A DNA stretch of 64,000 bases from Ephemerocybe angulata. Lineage: Eukaryota; Basidiomycota; Agaricomycetes; Agaricales; Psathyrellaceae. Shown piece by piece: positions 1-10,572 of the stretch; within the stretch, counting starts at the first letter, position 1; each line of letters starts with the position of its first letter. A program made the translations under genes and the position numbers. Under the pieces are notes generated by a model. The model made no database searches, was not told the origin of the DNA, and saw only the letters and a list, made by a program, of their open reading frames with translations. Location of the stretch: the NCBI GenBank assembly GCA_013368325.1, contig JAACJK010000227.1, positions 62,001 to 126,000 on the forward strand, in the 5' to 3' direction.

Positions 1-2
1 CA

Positions 3-626
3 TCCCGAACCCTATTTCACACAATCGGAAACATCACCTCGCTCACGATTATCGACGTCTTCCCAAACACAACGGGATTTCCTGAAGATGGGATGGCGCG
101 ACTCATGGACTTCACCAACTCACTTCCGCGACTCTTATCGCTCACCTTCGATCGGTTCATTATTCTGGAAGGGTCCTTGACGTCAGAGCGTTGGCGCCGT
201 CGAGCCACGGCGCCGTACGCCATATGTGCATTGACCGTGAAGAACTCCAATGCGACGGCGATCGGGTACCTCCTTCATCATCTCGCACCGAGGGAACTGA
301 CGCTTGACGCATGCAAACTCACCACGGGCTCCATCCTGCGCCTACCTCCGTCTATTGGCACGCTCTCCTTGTCCCGTATTGGAGGCGAGGATGTTGAGCT
401 CTCGGTTCTTCCGATGTTATCTTCGTTCGTTGGAACCCACCTCGCCGTTCGCGATTGTGCGTTCGTCACCCACCACTTTCTACACCTCGTACTCGCCAGG
501 GCCCGCCTCAACCTCAGGGGTATCGCCTTCCCGAGTCTTCATTATATCCAGGTCAAGGATTGTAGTGGGGCTGATGGGTCTCGCGAGTTCTACTGGATGA
601 GTGGGTCGCGTGAAGCGGCAATGTGA
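3..626 (+). CDS. LRR/F-box-like protein, C-terminal part (5' end outside window)
   Basis: The frame is open from the window edge to a stop at 624-626, giving about 207 residues. The protein has irregular leucine-rich spacing (for example SLTIIDVF, LPRLLSLTF, ELTLDACKL, GTLSLSRIG, LHYIQVKDC) alternating with short loops. That is the usual look of the C-terminal leucine-rich part of the large, fast-evolving F-box-like families of Agaricomycetes. No F-box is visible because the N-terminus lies outside the window, so substrate-adaptor function is inferred from the family only. No membrane segment or signal peptide is seen. An internal Met at 93 is possible, but the frame stays open upstream of it, so I treat the gene as partial. 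Confidence 0.55.
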   Translation, partial: SRTLFHTIGNITSLTIIDVFPNTTGFPEDGMARLMDFTNSLPRLLSLTFDRFIILEGSLTSERWRRRATAPYAICALTVKNSNATAIGYLLHHLAPRELTLDACKLTTGSILRLPPSIGTLSLSRIGGEDVELSVLPMLSSFVGTHLAVRDCAFVTHHFLHLVLARARLNLRGIAFPSLHYIQVKDCSGADGSREFYWMSGSREAAM

Positions 627-1547
627 GATGGATCTATTGTCCCTGCGGGTCATATTTCTGCTGATGTTTGACCTCACGTACTGTTTATTCCACGATGGAC
701 CGAGTTCTGAATCGCTACGACAGTATGCTTCATGCTTTCCATTTTCGCTTCCCTTATTCTCTCTTATTACCCCTGTTCAAGTTTGGATATTGTACTAGTC
801 TCGAGTTTGGATGATTCACCACTATACCCTGTTACCGTAGAAGTATATATTGCGCACTAGTTACCGCTGTCTCTCTTCTCGATCCTCCACCCCTGTAGCT
901 TTACCGATGCCTTTACCTTCTATAACTAAGCTAGACATGTGTGTGGGATTGATCAGGCTGACGGAGGATGACGAGCGCGGGCGCTTATCATCCTTCAGTG
1001 GCATACCCCACTGTCGTTCCGGGCGTCGTAGTAGTGACGCCCCCCATTTGGATCACATCTTCATGCTTACTGATTTTTCGAAATGGGAGAACAGCAATTG
1101 AACTGTCGTTTTAGCCGCTCAATTTCACGCATACGCGTCTTGTATTGCTACCATGCCAGATACGCGTCCCCTCGGCATGAGGCGCCGACAGTGTGTAAAA
1201 CGCAGTCTGTTCATATGAGGTAGCCACGATCACTGAATTTAACCTCAACAAGCGGTTAGTGAGCGACGTATAGCTTCGGCACGGATGGTTTGACACTGGA
1301 AAACCGTACTTGGCGCCGACAAACCCGCTCGGCCTGGTGCACAGGCATATTGATCGGGCGTGTTAGACCTGCGCAACAGAAAGTCTGTCCATTGTTCAGC
1401 CGCAGCCATAAATACGTATTCAGCAATCGTAAGCACCACCCTCCTACCGACAGCCTCGAAACTAGTATAAGTACAATGGAGCCCTCCAACGATATTCAAA
1501 ATCGTCAGATATTTCCCACTTCATCGCCATCGTCCACTTCCACAACA
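627..1547. other. intergenic, nothing recognised
   Basis: Only short unrelated open frames are present. From about 1270 there is an open frame leading into the NmrA-like gene, but it adds about 86 residues with no family resemblance, so I take it as 5' untranslated sequence. Confidence 0.5.
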
Positions 1548-2543
1548 ATGTCTTTCCTCATCACCGGTGGCAGGAGTCAAACTGGCCTCGCCACTGCGCG
1601 TTATCTAAAGGACGCCGGCAAGGACGTCGTCATCGGCTCACGCAATGGCCTCGTCCCCGACGGGTACGACTCCGTCAAGCTCGATTGGGACGACCCTTCG
1701 ACCCTGAAAGCCCCGTTCGCCAACGGACATATCTATCAGGGCGTGTACCTCGTCTCCCCACTGGGCCTCGGGGTAGTCGATATTTGCAAGAACATTATCG
1801 CGTTCATCGACGTTGCGGTGAAGCATGGTGTGAGCCGATTTGTGTTGCTTAGTGGGAGTATGGTGGATAAGGCAGGTGAATATGGGGTTGCGAAGGTTCA
1901 TCAGTACTTGGAGGAGAAGAAACTTGATCATTTCGTTCTTCAGCCTACTATGTTTATGGGTGAGTGTTCATTGAAACAAGCTCGCCGGTGAGGTGTGTGC
2001 GCACATGAGGAGCTAATTGATGTTTAGATAACTCACGTATGCGAAGGGTATCCGCGAGAAGAACGTGATAGAGACCGATACACCGAATGCCAAGATCCCG
2101 ATGATCTCTGTCAAAGACATAGGCCGTTTTGCCGCTGAAGCGCTCCTCAAAGACAAGAACGATATTACCGAGATGAAGGTTCTTGGGCCTGAGCTTGTGA
2201 CCTTTGATCAGGTATGTGGGCCATCCAATCGTCGAGAATATGCTTCACTCATCTTACGGCGGCGCCCACATCAAATTTGTAGGCTGCTGAGATTCTAACT
2301 CGCGTCCTGGGTAGGACGATAACCCACCAAGTAGTGCCACCCGAGAAGGTTGTTGAGAATTATGTCTCGATTCCCAAGCTGGGGTGGTCGAAAGAGTTTG
2401 CGCAGTTCGTGGTGATGGCTGGGGGAGCAGTCGATGCTGGGTCTGAGGAGAGGCTCTTCGGTCTTCCGAACACATTAGTTGGGAAGGAAACATTTGAGCA
2501 GTGGGCTGAGAGGTTCAAGTCCAGTTTTGCCCCTTCCACTTGA
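1548..2543 (+). CDS. NmrA-like NAD(P)-binding oxidoreductase (ergot-alkaloid-dehydrogenase type), possible frameshift
   Basis: Three exons are inferred: 1548-1959, 2028-2211 and 2283-2543, with GT-AG introns of 68 and 71 bp. The start at 1548 gives MSFLITGG, which opens a Rossmann fold whose dinucleotide loop is GGRSQTG. Further family landmarks are VVIGSRNG, the DW(D)DPST segment, GVSRFVLLSGS and the substrate-pocket stretch HFVLQPTMFMG. The last exon encodes the usual C-terminal SEERLFG.PNT block. The family contains short atypical SDR proteins such as festuclavine dehydrogenases and NmrA regulators; the substrate here is unknown. The join of exon 1 to exon 2 is odd: after Asp-Asn-Ser at about 2028-2037 the frame must change by one base to reach the conserved YAKGIREKN frame, and no alternative splice site that I tried fixes it. 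The gene may be recently inactivated or the sequence may contain an error. Confidence 0.75.
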
Positions 2544-4000
2544 TTGACTCGCTATAGTGCCACGACAAATGTGTTAGTGACATAATGCTAAATGTATTCC
2601 AAGATCTGGCCCCTCTTCGCTACGGCGATCTTGTTTCATCTTCCAATTTCACCGTCCAACGTTCAAGTCCCTTCCGACTCCCACCTCATGCGTGGGGGTA
2701 GTTAGAAAACGCCGAATATTGCAAGGGTGCAAGGTTGATCTCTGAAAGGCATATGGGCCGGCTGATAGCACTACTAACTGTGACGGCAAAGCCTGGGATG
2801 TGTGTTCAGGTCGGAACCCTAGGGACCCAGCCTCTGGCTGAGAACACTCTGTTTGATCAGAGAGAGCTGAGAATCAAATGCCAATGACATTTAACGGGAA
2901 GCAAGTAGCACTTGGACGGTTGGACCATCTCAATTCATTGAGACAACAATAACAGAGACCGGACTTAGTGATGCAAAATCCGAGGTAAGGAGCATTGGTG
3001 GAGCACTTGTTTGCGCAGCTCTAAATTTAAACAAATATCAAAATGTTGTAATTTGGTCAAGGGGGTTTCAGCCGAGCAGCCCCAGTATGGCGACCCGTCA
3101 CGACGGTCACGGTGCTATCAACGGCGTGGGGGCCAGGCTTACTCAGCTAAATAAATTTCGGCAAGAAGGGCGCCTAACTGTAGGCCCTGTAGGGGCAGCG
3201 AATCAGCTTGTAGTATGATATTTATATGTCAAGTATCCCTTTCGAGTTCGCCTTTTGGGCTTCAAAGCTGATAATCAGCTTTTAATGACCCGTACATCGT
3301 CACTGACTCACTGGCAAGGACTCCCTGTAAGATTCCAAGTGACCTCTCCTCCTCTTGGAATATGCATGTATGGAGAGAGAAGAATACGGCTGGTGGAGGG
3401 AGAGGGTACAAAGGGGGTTTTTTTTTTGAATATGGTGTTTAAAAGCCTTTGAACAAAGTCTGGACAAGGTGTGTACCAGTGGGGATTAGCGTTTGATAGC
3501 TTTGTTCTTGATGATACTCAATACACCGGTGACTAGAGTTGAGTCGAGATATGCTCTACGATGGAAAACTGAGCGGAGAACTTCAAAGGCATGGCAGACG
3601 ATAGGTGGGTGCGCCCACCGTACAAGCCTTTCGCACAATCCCGGTGCCGTTGCATGCCGTTTCCAAATATGGTGAAGGTCCCCAATTGTGATTTTTCCGG
3701 GTCCGTGGGCCCTGGGCAGGTGCGGTAGCTCGGGCTGCTCGGCTGAGACCCCTTGAATTTGGTGAAACTGGGTCTATCGTTTCCCAAATAGCTGTAAGTA
3801 CTAAGGGGCACCACCCGGTGCCATGACGTTCGCTCCCACCGTTTCGCTGTAAACGCAAAAGCGATGGGAGTCCCGTTCACACCCGCATGGAACGATATAT
3901 ATCTACCATTGCCTAGACTAAGCATGAACAGGACTTAAATAACCGACCGACCGTGCGCATCTCACCTCATTGCCTTCCTCTTCCCCACGTCCGATACGAA
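2544..4000. other. intergenic with an imperfect inverted repeat
   Basis: No gene is recognised. About 36 bp around 3056-3094 (containing TCAGCCGAGCAGCCC) recurs inverted at about 3718-3762 (GGGCTGCTCGGCTGAG). The 0.7 kb between holds only short frames. This may be a decayed inverted-repeat element, but I found no clear target duplication. Confidence 0.4.
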
Positions 4001-4710
4001 ATGCACATCCCTGCCGCATCAACCCTCCTTGCCGCCCTCGCACTCGCCCGAATCAGCTATGCCAACTTGAACGCATACCTGGACGACGAGGTACGTTCGC
4101 ACCCTTCGTAGCCCATGATATGGTTAAAAGTCTCATGGTCAACAACCCGACTCGCTCTCCATAGACGGCTCTAGCAAGAGAGTACATCGACGACCTCGTC
4201 GCCCGCGAGCACTTCTACGACTCTGAACTCGAGGTCCGCGAGCTCCTAGCCGACGTATCGACTCGCGAGCTCCTGGGCGAGCTCTCCGACCGCTTGGAGG
4301 AAAGGGGGATGAGGTGGATATGCCAGAACAGCGGATGCACAGCGCAGACCTCTACTTTATTCAAGGTGCGTTTCGCAAGGTACAATGCTGCGCACGGTCC
4401 TCGTACTGAATGCGAGACCGTGTAGATTCAGCTTGCTATTGCACAGTGCAAGTCTGCGGTGGCGGTAAACAAGCAGCACAATTGGAAAGACACAGGGCGA
4501 ATGGAAGAGGTGATTCAACGCAGCTTTACCTTCATATTTCAGCGAGAGAATGTCGTAGTCGAGGGGTCACTACAATGGTTCGGTAGCAGTGGATACGTAC
4601 AGTACTGCAGGGAGCAGCATACGTTAAGGAGGTATCGTTCAGATAAAGTAGAGCCGGGCGCACCGCCATTCCCTCTAATAAACTATCTCTGCGTACAGAA
4701 TGAACTTTGA
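4001..4710 (+). CDS. small secreted protein of the ARE-YID/STREL family
   Basis: Exons 4001-4090, 4165-4365 and 4426-4710 give about 191 residues. Residues 1-21 form a signal peptide (hydrophobic LLAALALARISYA). The first intron is phase 0 and follows it directly. Exon 2 carries the family signature LAREYIDDLVARE ... VSTRELLGELSDRLEERG, rich in Arg, Leu and acids. Next comes a Cys pair, CQNSGC, and the second intron then separates it from a distal Cys/His pair (AQC ... KQH). The last exon is much longer than in the paralogs (94 residues) and resembles nothing I know. The protein is probably secreted; its function is unknown. The exon plan matches the genes at 13179 (minus), 51686, 54039 and 55155. 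Confidence 0.7.
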
Positions 4711-6029
4711 TGGTACTTGGGCTGAGGAAGATGATGATGCACATGCTGGGCCATGGTGTTTATTGTACCTACTATGAACTTCACCCACCTATGTCCTGAT
4801 CCTAGATAATGGGCATATCAGTACTGAGTAGGTGAGGGGCACGAGCAATACGATTTCCAGCGATGGCTACAGTTTGGCTACAGGTCGTCAGACTACTTAT
4901 CATCGTGATAAAGCATATTTTCCCCATGTGGGCTTTGGAATCTGAATCTTCCGCATCGTCTCCAGCCATGAGAAGTGCGATGGCTCACGCGGTGGTTAGT
5001 CAGCACCAACCAGGGTCTCCGCTCTTTTCCTGTATGCACGCAAACGCTAGTGAGATCCGGCAGGAGTGTAAAGAACTCATAAGGATGTAAAGAGAATCTA
5101 ATATTCTACTCGTCTGAACTTGAGACTAGCCGAACCTCCTCATCTTAGTTCTCTTTCGCCACCGTCCGAACCGTACATCGACGATCTCGGTACGCTTCCC
5201 CCTCCTCCTTTGGCCTCAATACCGGGAACTCAATGCGCACAGACATATTGACGCGCTACGTCATCATTGAGATAGAATAAACCGAGGCGCACCCTGGGGT
5301 GCGGCAGCGGCGGGCGTGTCGCGTGTCGCTCTCGGTGGGTAGTACAGTGATCTACTGACTACGGCAAAGTACATGTGATGGCGTGGAGAGCCCACAGTCG
5401 AAGCAAAGGGCGCTGTGAGCGAGAGTCGGTGGCGCTGGGGAGACGCCTGAATCCGATATCGCGATGTTGAATGGTGCAGCTCGAGTATCCGCTCCCAGAC
5501 TGACCATACACAGCAACAGCTAGCCACATATGCACCAGGTTAGCAAGCAACGACAGAGAAGGCGGGGAACAACGCACCCTTTGACCGGCCGCCCCGTCTA
5601 TATATCCTCGCCCCCGGTACACACAGCTATACCCTGAGTCCAGTCCCAACCATACGGCACGCGCTGCAGAAAGGTGAGCTCGCAGATAGATAAAATGAGC
5701 CAGCTTACCTCCTGACCCCATTGACAACACCTCCCTTCGTTGCGTCGCTTCAGTGAGCTCGGGTTGAGGCCAGTGAAAACTCAAGTACGGCCAGTACGTT
5801 GAGATATGCATACAGACGAAATCAGCTCACGATATAGCCACTGACTATTCTACGAGTCACGAGCGTGGCACGATCTCGGGTCTGTGAGCACTGCGCGAAA
5901 CGTAAGTCATGCATTCAGGTATGTCTTTAATTGAGATCCCGTGCACTCTGTGCCTAGCTAATCCCAAGTGTTATGCAATGCAGGCGTCGAGCTCGGGAAC
6001 CTCGTGTTCTGGCCGGACACGGACCGTGT
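4711..6029. other. intergenic; faint relics
   Basis: A short piece at 5110-5190 resembles the small secreted protein family (TACTCGTCTGAACTTGAGA, then a CCGTACATCGACGATCTCG stretch reading PYIDDL), but it is out of frame and has no signal peptide, so it is probably a relic. An exon-like stretch at about 5984-6029 (after GCAG, reading VELGNLVFWPDTDRV) ends exactly where the inverted-repeat element starts. No intact gene is seen. Confidence 0.35.
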
Positions 6030-7259
6030 ATAATTTCGCTTGGACCAAGTTAACTTGGTCAACTTGGGTCAACTTGCCCCCGCCAATGAGCCCAAGTTCG
6101 AACCAAGTTAGGGCAAGCCGCTTGGGGAACTTGATTCCCACGGAGCGACAATTTCGCTTGGCCCGTCGAACTTGGGTGTTCTGAATCGGCAGGGCAAGTT
6201 GAATAGTTAATCTCTATTCCGCCCCCCAAGAACACGAATGGGGACCATTTGAAGGCGAAGGATAGATGCCATAATAGGTATGTCGAGTGCTTATAGGCAT
6301 GGCACCGTCGTAATTATTTACCCTTTCTATCATTTTCATTGCTTTTTATACAATCTAGTGTACAGAGTGTGTCTTATTTATACGGGAGTCGAGCAGATTG
6401 CACACTGGGAACCCTGGTATAATGTTAGGCACCACTATATTCTCAATGGTGAGTTAGAATAGACTAGAAGACGACTTCGAAATGAGATTGAGATTTGTGG
6501 CTCATCTACATTGCTCATCTGTATTGGGGGCCTTGGAAGCAATAGGTCGAAGCGAGACTTCGGCTTGCCCTAAATAAATATGGTCTGGCCGTGCTCGGAA
6601 CGGCGGTGCAGCAGCGCGGCACAAGCCCGGAAAAATCGTTTGTATATTGTTTGGAAGCGGGATCGAAACAAAGTCTCGGCACATTTGAGTGTTCTGCTTA
6701 TCGTACGCGTGAACGGATTGTCATGGATATAACGAGCAGTATCCTATTGAGGAGGTCTTCAACGCTGTATGTGTTACCGGAGTAGCAGAAGGCAGCGGAG
6801 ACGGAATTGGAGCCAAAAAAAGAATCAGGCGGAGTATATCAGTGCCGGCAATGCCCATGCACTCTCCTGTCCACCCACCAGATGAAATTATATGTAAGTA
6901 TCACCCTACGACTTCGTGCTCCCCAAGTTAGGGGTTAACAACTTGGGTCACAACTTGGGAGAAATTTCAGGAAAAGGCTCGGATGCCAACGGCAGCAGAG
7001 GTGAAGCTCAATCACCGTCTAGTATCACCCTCACGACCAGTCCTGACCCTTACCATACAGAAGCGGCCTCTAATTACCATGGTATGCATATAAAACAGCA
7101 CAAGTTAGTCATACCAATTCTTGCTAAATTGACTTGACCTTCGCTTGTACTTGCACCGACTTGCAAGTTGGTCCAAGTCAACTTGTCTCGTTTTGGCGGA
7201 GCCAAGTTAACCCAAGTTGACCCAAGTTGACCAAGTCAACTTGGCCCAAGCGAAATTAT
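6030..7259. mobile_element. 1.23 kb non-autonomous element with ~45 bp terminal inverted repeats
   Basis: The left end reads ATAATTTCGCTTGG, then CCAAGTT and CAACTTGG repeats; the right end at 7205-7259 is the reverse complement with few mismatches. Many CAACTTGG/CCAAGTTG boxes also lie just inside each end (about 6100-6200 and 6925-6960). Such subterminal repeats are typical of transposase-binding arrays of DNA elements. A second internal copy of the end motif, CAATTTCGCTTGGC, lies near 6150, which suggests nested or rearranged copies. No transposase frame is present. The only candidate target duplication is the two bases GT on each side, so I do not assign a superfamily. Confidence 0.75.
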
Positions 7260-7261
7260 GT

Positions 7262-7830
7262 ACCACCGGTATGTTCTTCACGTATGAGAACGAGTTGGAA
7301 CAGGGCCTCGAAGAGAAACCTCCAGGCAAAACGGAGATCATTGACGGCTTCCCTGCCGTGCGTTCGCAGCCTCTCGCAAACTACACGGTTGAACGGGACG
7401 ATTCTATGAGCGACGTTGCGGATTGGATGCTCCTCTTTGCCGGTTTTGGACACGGTATGTTCTTATGCCCTCATTTCTGTATGTGTGCTGACTGTGATAC
7501 CGATGCCGCCCAGTTCAAGTACCGCCGTATGCCCCCGAGAGCGAGCTCGACTATAGTTCAGCTCGACCCTCACCCGACGTGTGGATGCTCGGATCCCTGG
7601 TACGCAGTCCAACAAATCCGTTTGACTATTCATTCTAATAACTGGTTAATCATCGCAACACAGGCCTTCGAAAGCTCTTTACCTCGACGGATACCACCTC
7701 CGAACGACTTGGAGAAATCCGAGATGTTCTGCAGGACAGTGGCTCCGATGCTTGGCAGGGGGATCCAACCGTCCAAGCCCTCCCAGACGCAAATGCTTCG
7801 ATTCAATCGTTGGAAGAGAGTCTTAGGATG
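7262..7830 (+). pseudogene. protein-kinase-like C-lobe remnant
   Basis: Exon pieces can be read across introns at about 7456-7513 and 7601-7663. They give TYENELEQGLEEKPPG, an AGFGH motif, PPYAPES, SPDVWMLGSL and LRKLFTSTD. PYAPES followed by DVWMLG recalls kinase subdomains VIII and IX (APE, then DxWxxG), and AGFGH could stand for the DFG region. There is no HRD loop, no N-lobe and no convincing start, and the inverted-repeat element lies directly upstream. I read this as the 3' part of a kinase-like gene, possibly cut by that element. The kinase assignment is tentative. Confidence 0.35.
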
Positions 7831-7871
7831 AGGTCCGTGAGCTGTACGTGTTCCTTTGGAAATGTCTTGTT

Positions 7872-8607
7872 ATGGATCCAGCGGCTAGGAAATCCGCGAA
7901 GGACTTGCGGGGTGATGACTGGGTGAAGGTTGGATCGAAGTGATCTTGCTGTTACTGACCGAGTTATACATATTAGATTTATATACCTATACTGTAGTCG
8001 ACATTTCTTATTTATCTCGTTTTAGTTTGGGCGCCAGGCAACTACATAGATAAGATAAGATAGCCCGGGGGCCCGCGCGCTACATACACCTTGGCGACTG
8101 GGAGAGAGTCCCATCAACGACTCCAGCCAGCCGTGTGCACACTTTATCCCGTTCCCCTACATATATGGCTTCGGCGATGCCACGCAAATATCTGCGCGGT
8201 GACTACTACCCTTGTGTGAGAGTCTACTTACACGTATGCAAGTTTCAGAGACACGATTACTTATCCTGCTCGTATATCACGGCCTTCTCCACGGATAGAG
8301 TGGAATATGTACCATGGTCCAACTCACAGGCTCGCTAGGTAGAGCTCGCTAGCCGCTCTTAACCGCTCCATCCACATCTCCACATGTGTATTCCAGGCTA
8401 CGAGTGATCCGAGTCGGGGGGTGGATGCTATTCTCGATAAACATATAAACATATATTAGGAACGCTTGTGGAATCGAGCGTCCCTTCAGTGCCTGGTGCA
8501 TCCCCAACAAATCAAAGGCATCTTCTCCCGCACATGCTTCACTACCGACCTCCAGTCACTGACTCTGCTCCAATCCATAGGCTGGTCCTATCCCCCTCAC
8601 CACTGAC
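7872..8607. other. intergenic, nothing recognised
   Basis: AT-rich stretches and short frames only. The last part is presumably the promoter of the secreted protein gene that starts at 8608. Confidence 0.4.
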
Positions 8608-9066
8608 ATGCGTTTCATTTCGTCCACCGCTCTCGCTCTACTGAGCACCGTCATCCTCAGTGTCTCGGTTCACGCTCGACCAGTGCGTCAACTCCAAATC
8701 CCAAATCCTCCTCCCATATTATGACACTTACACTCGCTTTATCCCAAGGTACCAGACATGCACAACTCTCCCTCCATGCTCGCGTCTCGGGAGCCAGGGT
8801 ATATCAACTTGGAGCCCCAGCGCACAGCGACCATCCATCGAGCTCGCGACCTCGACGATATCAACCTCGCCCTCGAGCTCGTCGAGCGCGAGAACATAGT
8901 CGACAAGGTCACCACGCACGTCATGCGCGTCGTCGACAAAATCAGGGGTAGAAAAGAGCCTATAGCTACATACAAACCCAAACCCTATATTCCCCCACCC
9001 CCACCCCAGCCCAGACCCACACCCATCTATACTGGTTGTGTTGGTAGTGTCCCCCAACGGTGTTGA
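8608..9066 (+). CDS. divergent small secreted protein, proline-rich tail
   Basis: Two exons, 8608-8682 and 8749-9066 (66 bp intron, phase 0), give about 130 residues. Residues 1-23 are a signal peptide (LALLSTVILSVSVHA). The second exon has RARDLDDINLALELVEREN ... DKIRGRK, which I align to the ARE-YID ... ERLERR segment of the other small secreted proteins here. The intron also lies at the same place, just after the signal peptide. The Cys/His tail is missing; in its place is a proline-rich stretch (KPYIPPPPPQPRPTP) with two late Cys residues. I read it as a diverged paralog. Function unknown; likely secreted. Confidence 0.6.
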
Positions 9067-9469
9067 AATTCTGCGTGCATTGGCGGACGGTATGTAGTGT
9101 AACGATTTGGAAATACCCGCAGTGGAATGGACAACCGACCGGCGTGGTGGGGTGGATTGTTTTGGGTCTCTGAAGGAGCCAGGGTGTAGTGGTGCGTTGC
9201 GGTCGTGCGTTGTGGTTGTTTGATAGACCTTGGCTTAGGGTCGAGGGTATCTACTATCGTGTGTATACGGATATATGGGATTGATTTAAATAATACCAAG
9301 CACTTCCTGAGAGTCCGACGGAATTCTGTACGTGTGCTGCATTGGGTGGAAGGAGACGGGAGTGGGGAGCTGAGAAGGAACTTGGATTCGTACGGTTCGT
9401 CACCGTGCTCAACCAAGTACTTCGCATGTGTCATGTATGTACACCGACGTAGTATGGCGAGGCCATCTA
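9067..9469. other. intergenic, nothing recognised
   Basis: No gene or clear repeat is seen between the secreted protein gene and the decayed NmrA-like copy. Confidence 0.4.
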
Positions 9470-9912
9470 GCTGATGGAGCGAAGCTCGACTTGAACCTCA
9501 AACGCTTCCTCTCTAGTCAACGTGTTCGGCTGTCCGAAGAGCCGCTCCTCGGATGCAGCATTGATCCAAGATCGAATACGTGGGTAGGATGTCAATGTTA
9601 TCTGGATAGTTGTCAGTCCACCATGTGCACACAAACAAGGCTGGGGAGATCGCTTAAATTATCCATAGCCGCAGTAGGTTGAACAACGAAATGATCACGC
9701 TGCTCCAAGTACTGATGAATCGGCGAGACCCCTCGACGCTCAAAGCAGAACTGCACACACCAACGGGCGCTTAGCGGCGTCCAAATCTGTCCCTGAAAAG
9801 AGCGGGGATAGCCGAGGCAGATAACAGCGTGGGGAACGGCGATCAGTCCGTGGTCGTCGTCCCAGATTCGCCGGTGTCTGTACACCTCGTTCCCCTTAAC
9901 CACCACCACCAT
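9470..9912 (-). pseudogene. decayed NmrA-like oxidoreductase copy
   Basis: On the minus strand HQYLEQRDHFVVQPT (about 9668-9712) matches HQYLEEKKLDHFVLQPT of the gene at 1548-2543. Downstream at about 9475-9560, AASEERLFGQPNTL matches its C-terminal block. The two pieces lie in different frames, and most of the Rossmann part is gone or unrecognisable. This is a relic of a second copy in opposite orientation, about 7.5 kb from the better-preserved gene. Confidence 0.65.
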
Positions 9913-9969
9913 CGGCGCCTACTCCTCTTCATCGCCAGACCCGACAAACGAACGATATATGGGGACACG

Positions 9970-10572
9970 ATGGAGGCCGTCGTACCACAGGTGATCACGG
10001 CGGAGCTCACACAGATTCTGTCGAATCTCGTGTTGGGAGATAACGAGATTCGCGCAAAGTACGTATCATGATCTCCTTGTAATTTCACCTTTGACAGTGA
10101 TATAGTGCTGAAAAGGCGGTCAATGACCGAGTGGCGAGGACTCCAGAGCTCTACCTGCTCGCCCTCGCACAGTTCGCGACCGCAGCGGACACCGAAGTAG
10201 TACGTCGTCGCCTGCTCTTCATCGTCCTAACTGACTCTTCGCAGATGCGGTCGTTCTCTCTAGTTCTCCTCCGCCGACTGCTCTTCCGCCCCGCACCCTC
10301 GCAGCCGCACCACCACCCCGCGCAACCGCGGCTCTCCCTCTACGACCACCTCTCCTCGCAGACCCTCACGACGCTCGAGCGGCTGCTCCTGCACTCGCTC
10401 TCGCACGAACCCTCGCCCAGCGTGCGCAAGAAGAGCGTGGACACGATCTGCGATGTCGCGAAGCAGGGGATGGTACGGGGACGGCCGTGGCATGCGCTGC
10501 AGGCGCAGACGTTTACGATGACGCAGCAGGGAGCGGGCGGGGGGAGAGAGTGCGTATAGGCGAATCCATCGA
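9970..10572 (+). pseudogene. 5' fragment of an importin-beta (importin-5/Kap121-type) gene
   Basis: Exons 9970-10058, 10106-10199 and about 10245-10557 join in frame. They read LTQILSNLVLGDNEIRA, AEKAVNDRVARTPELYLLAL, MRSFSLVLLRRLLF and SLSHEPSPSVRKKSVDTICD, ending near GRPWHALQAQTF. This is the HEAT-repeat N-terminus of the karyopherin-beta family that carries cargo through nuclear pores with Ran; the RxxSxVLLRRLLF helix is characteristic. Only about 165 residues remain of a protein usually longer than 1,000, and nothing downstream continues the HEAT repeats. So this is a truncated copy, not the working gene. Part of it recurs inverted at about 25019-25073. Confidence 0.7.

Noticed and set aside
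1548..2543. Secondary-metabolite gene cluster around the NmrA-like gene
   Set aside because: No synthase, P450, methyltransferase or transporter gene is recognisable nearby.
5359..5811. 150-codon minus-strand frame
   Set aside because: No start context, domain or intron signals; composition resembles translated non-coding sequence.
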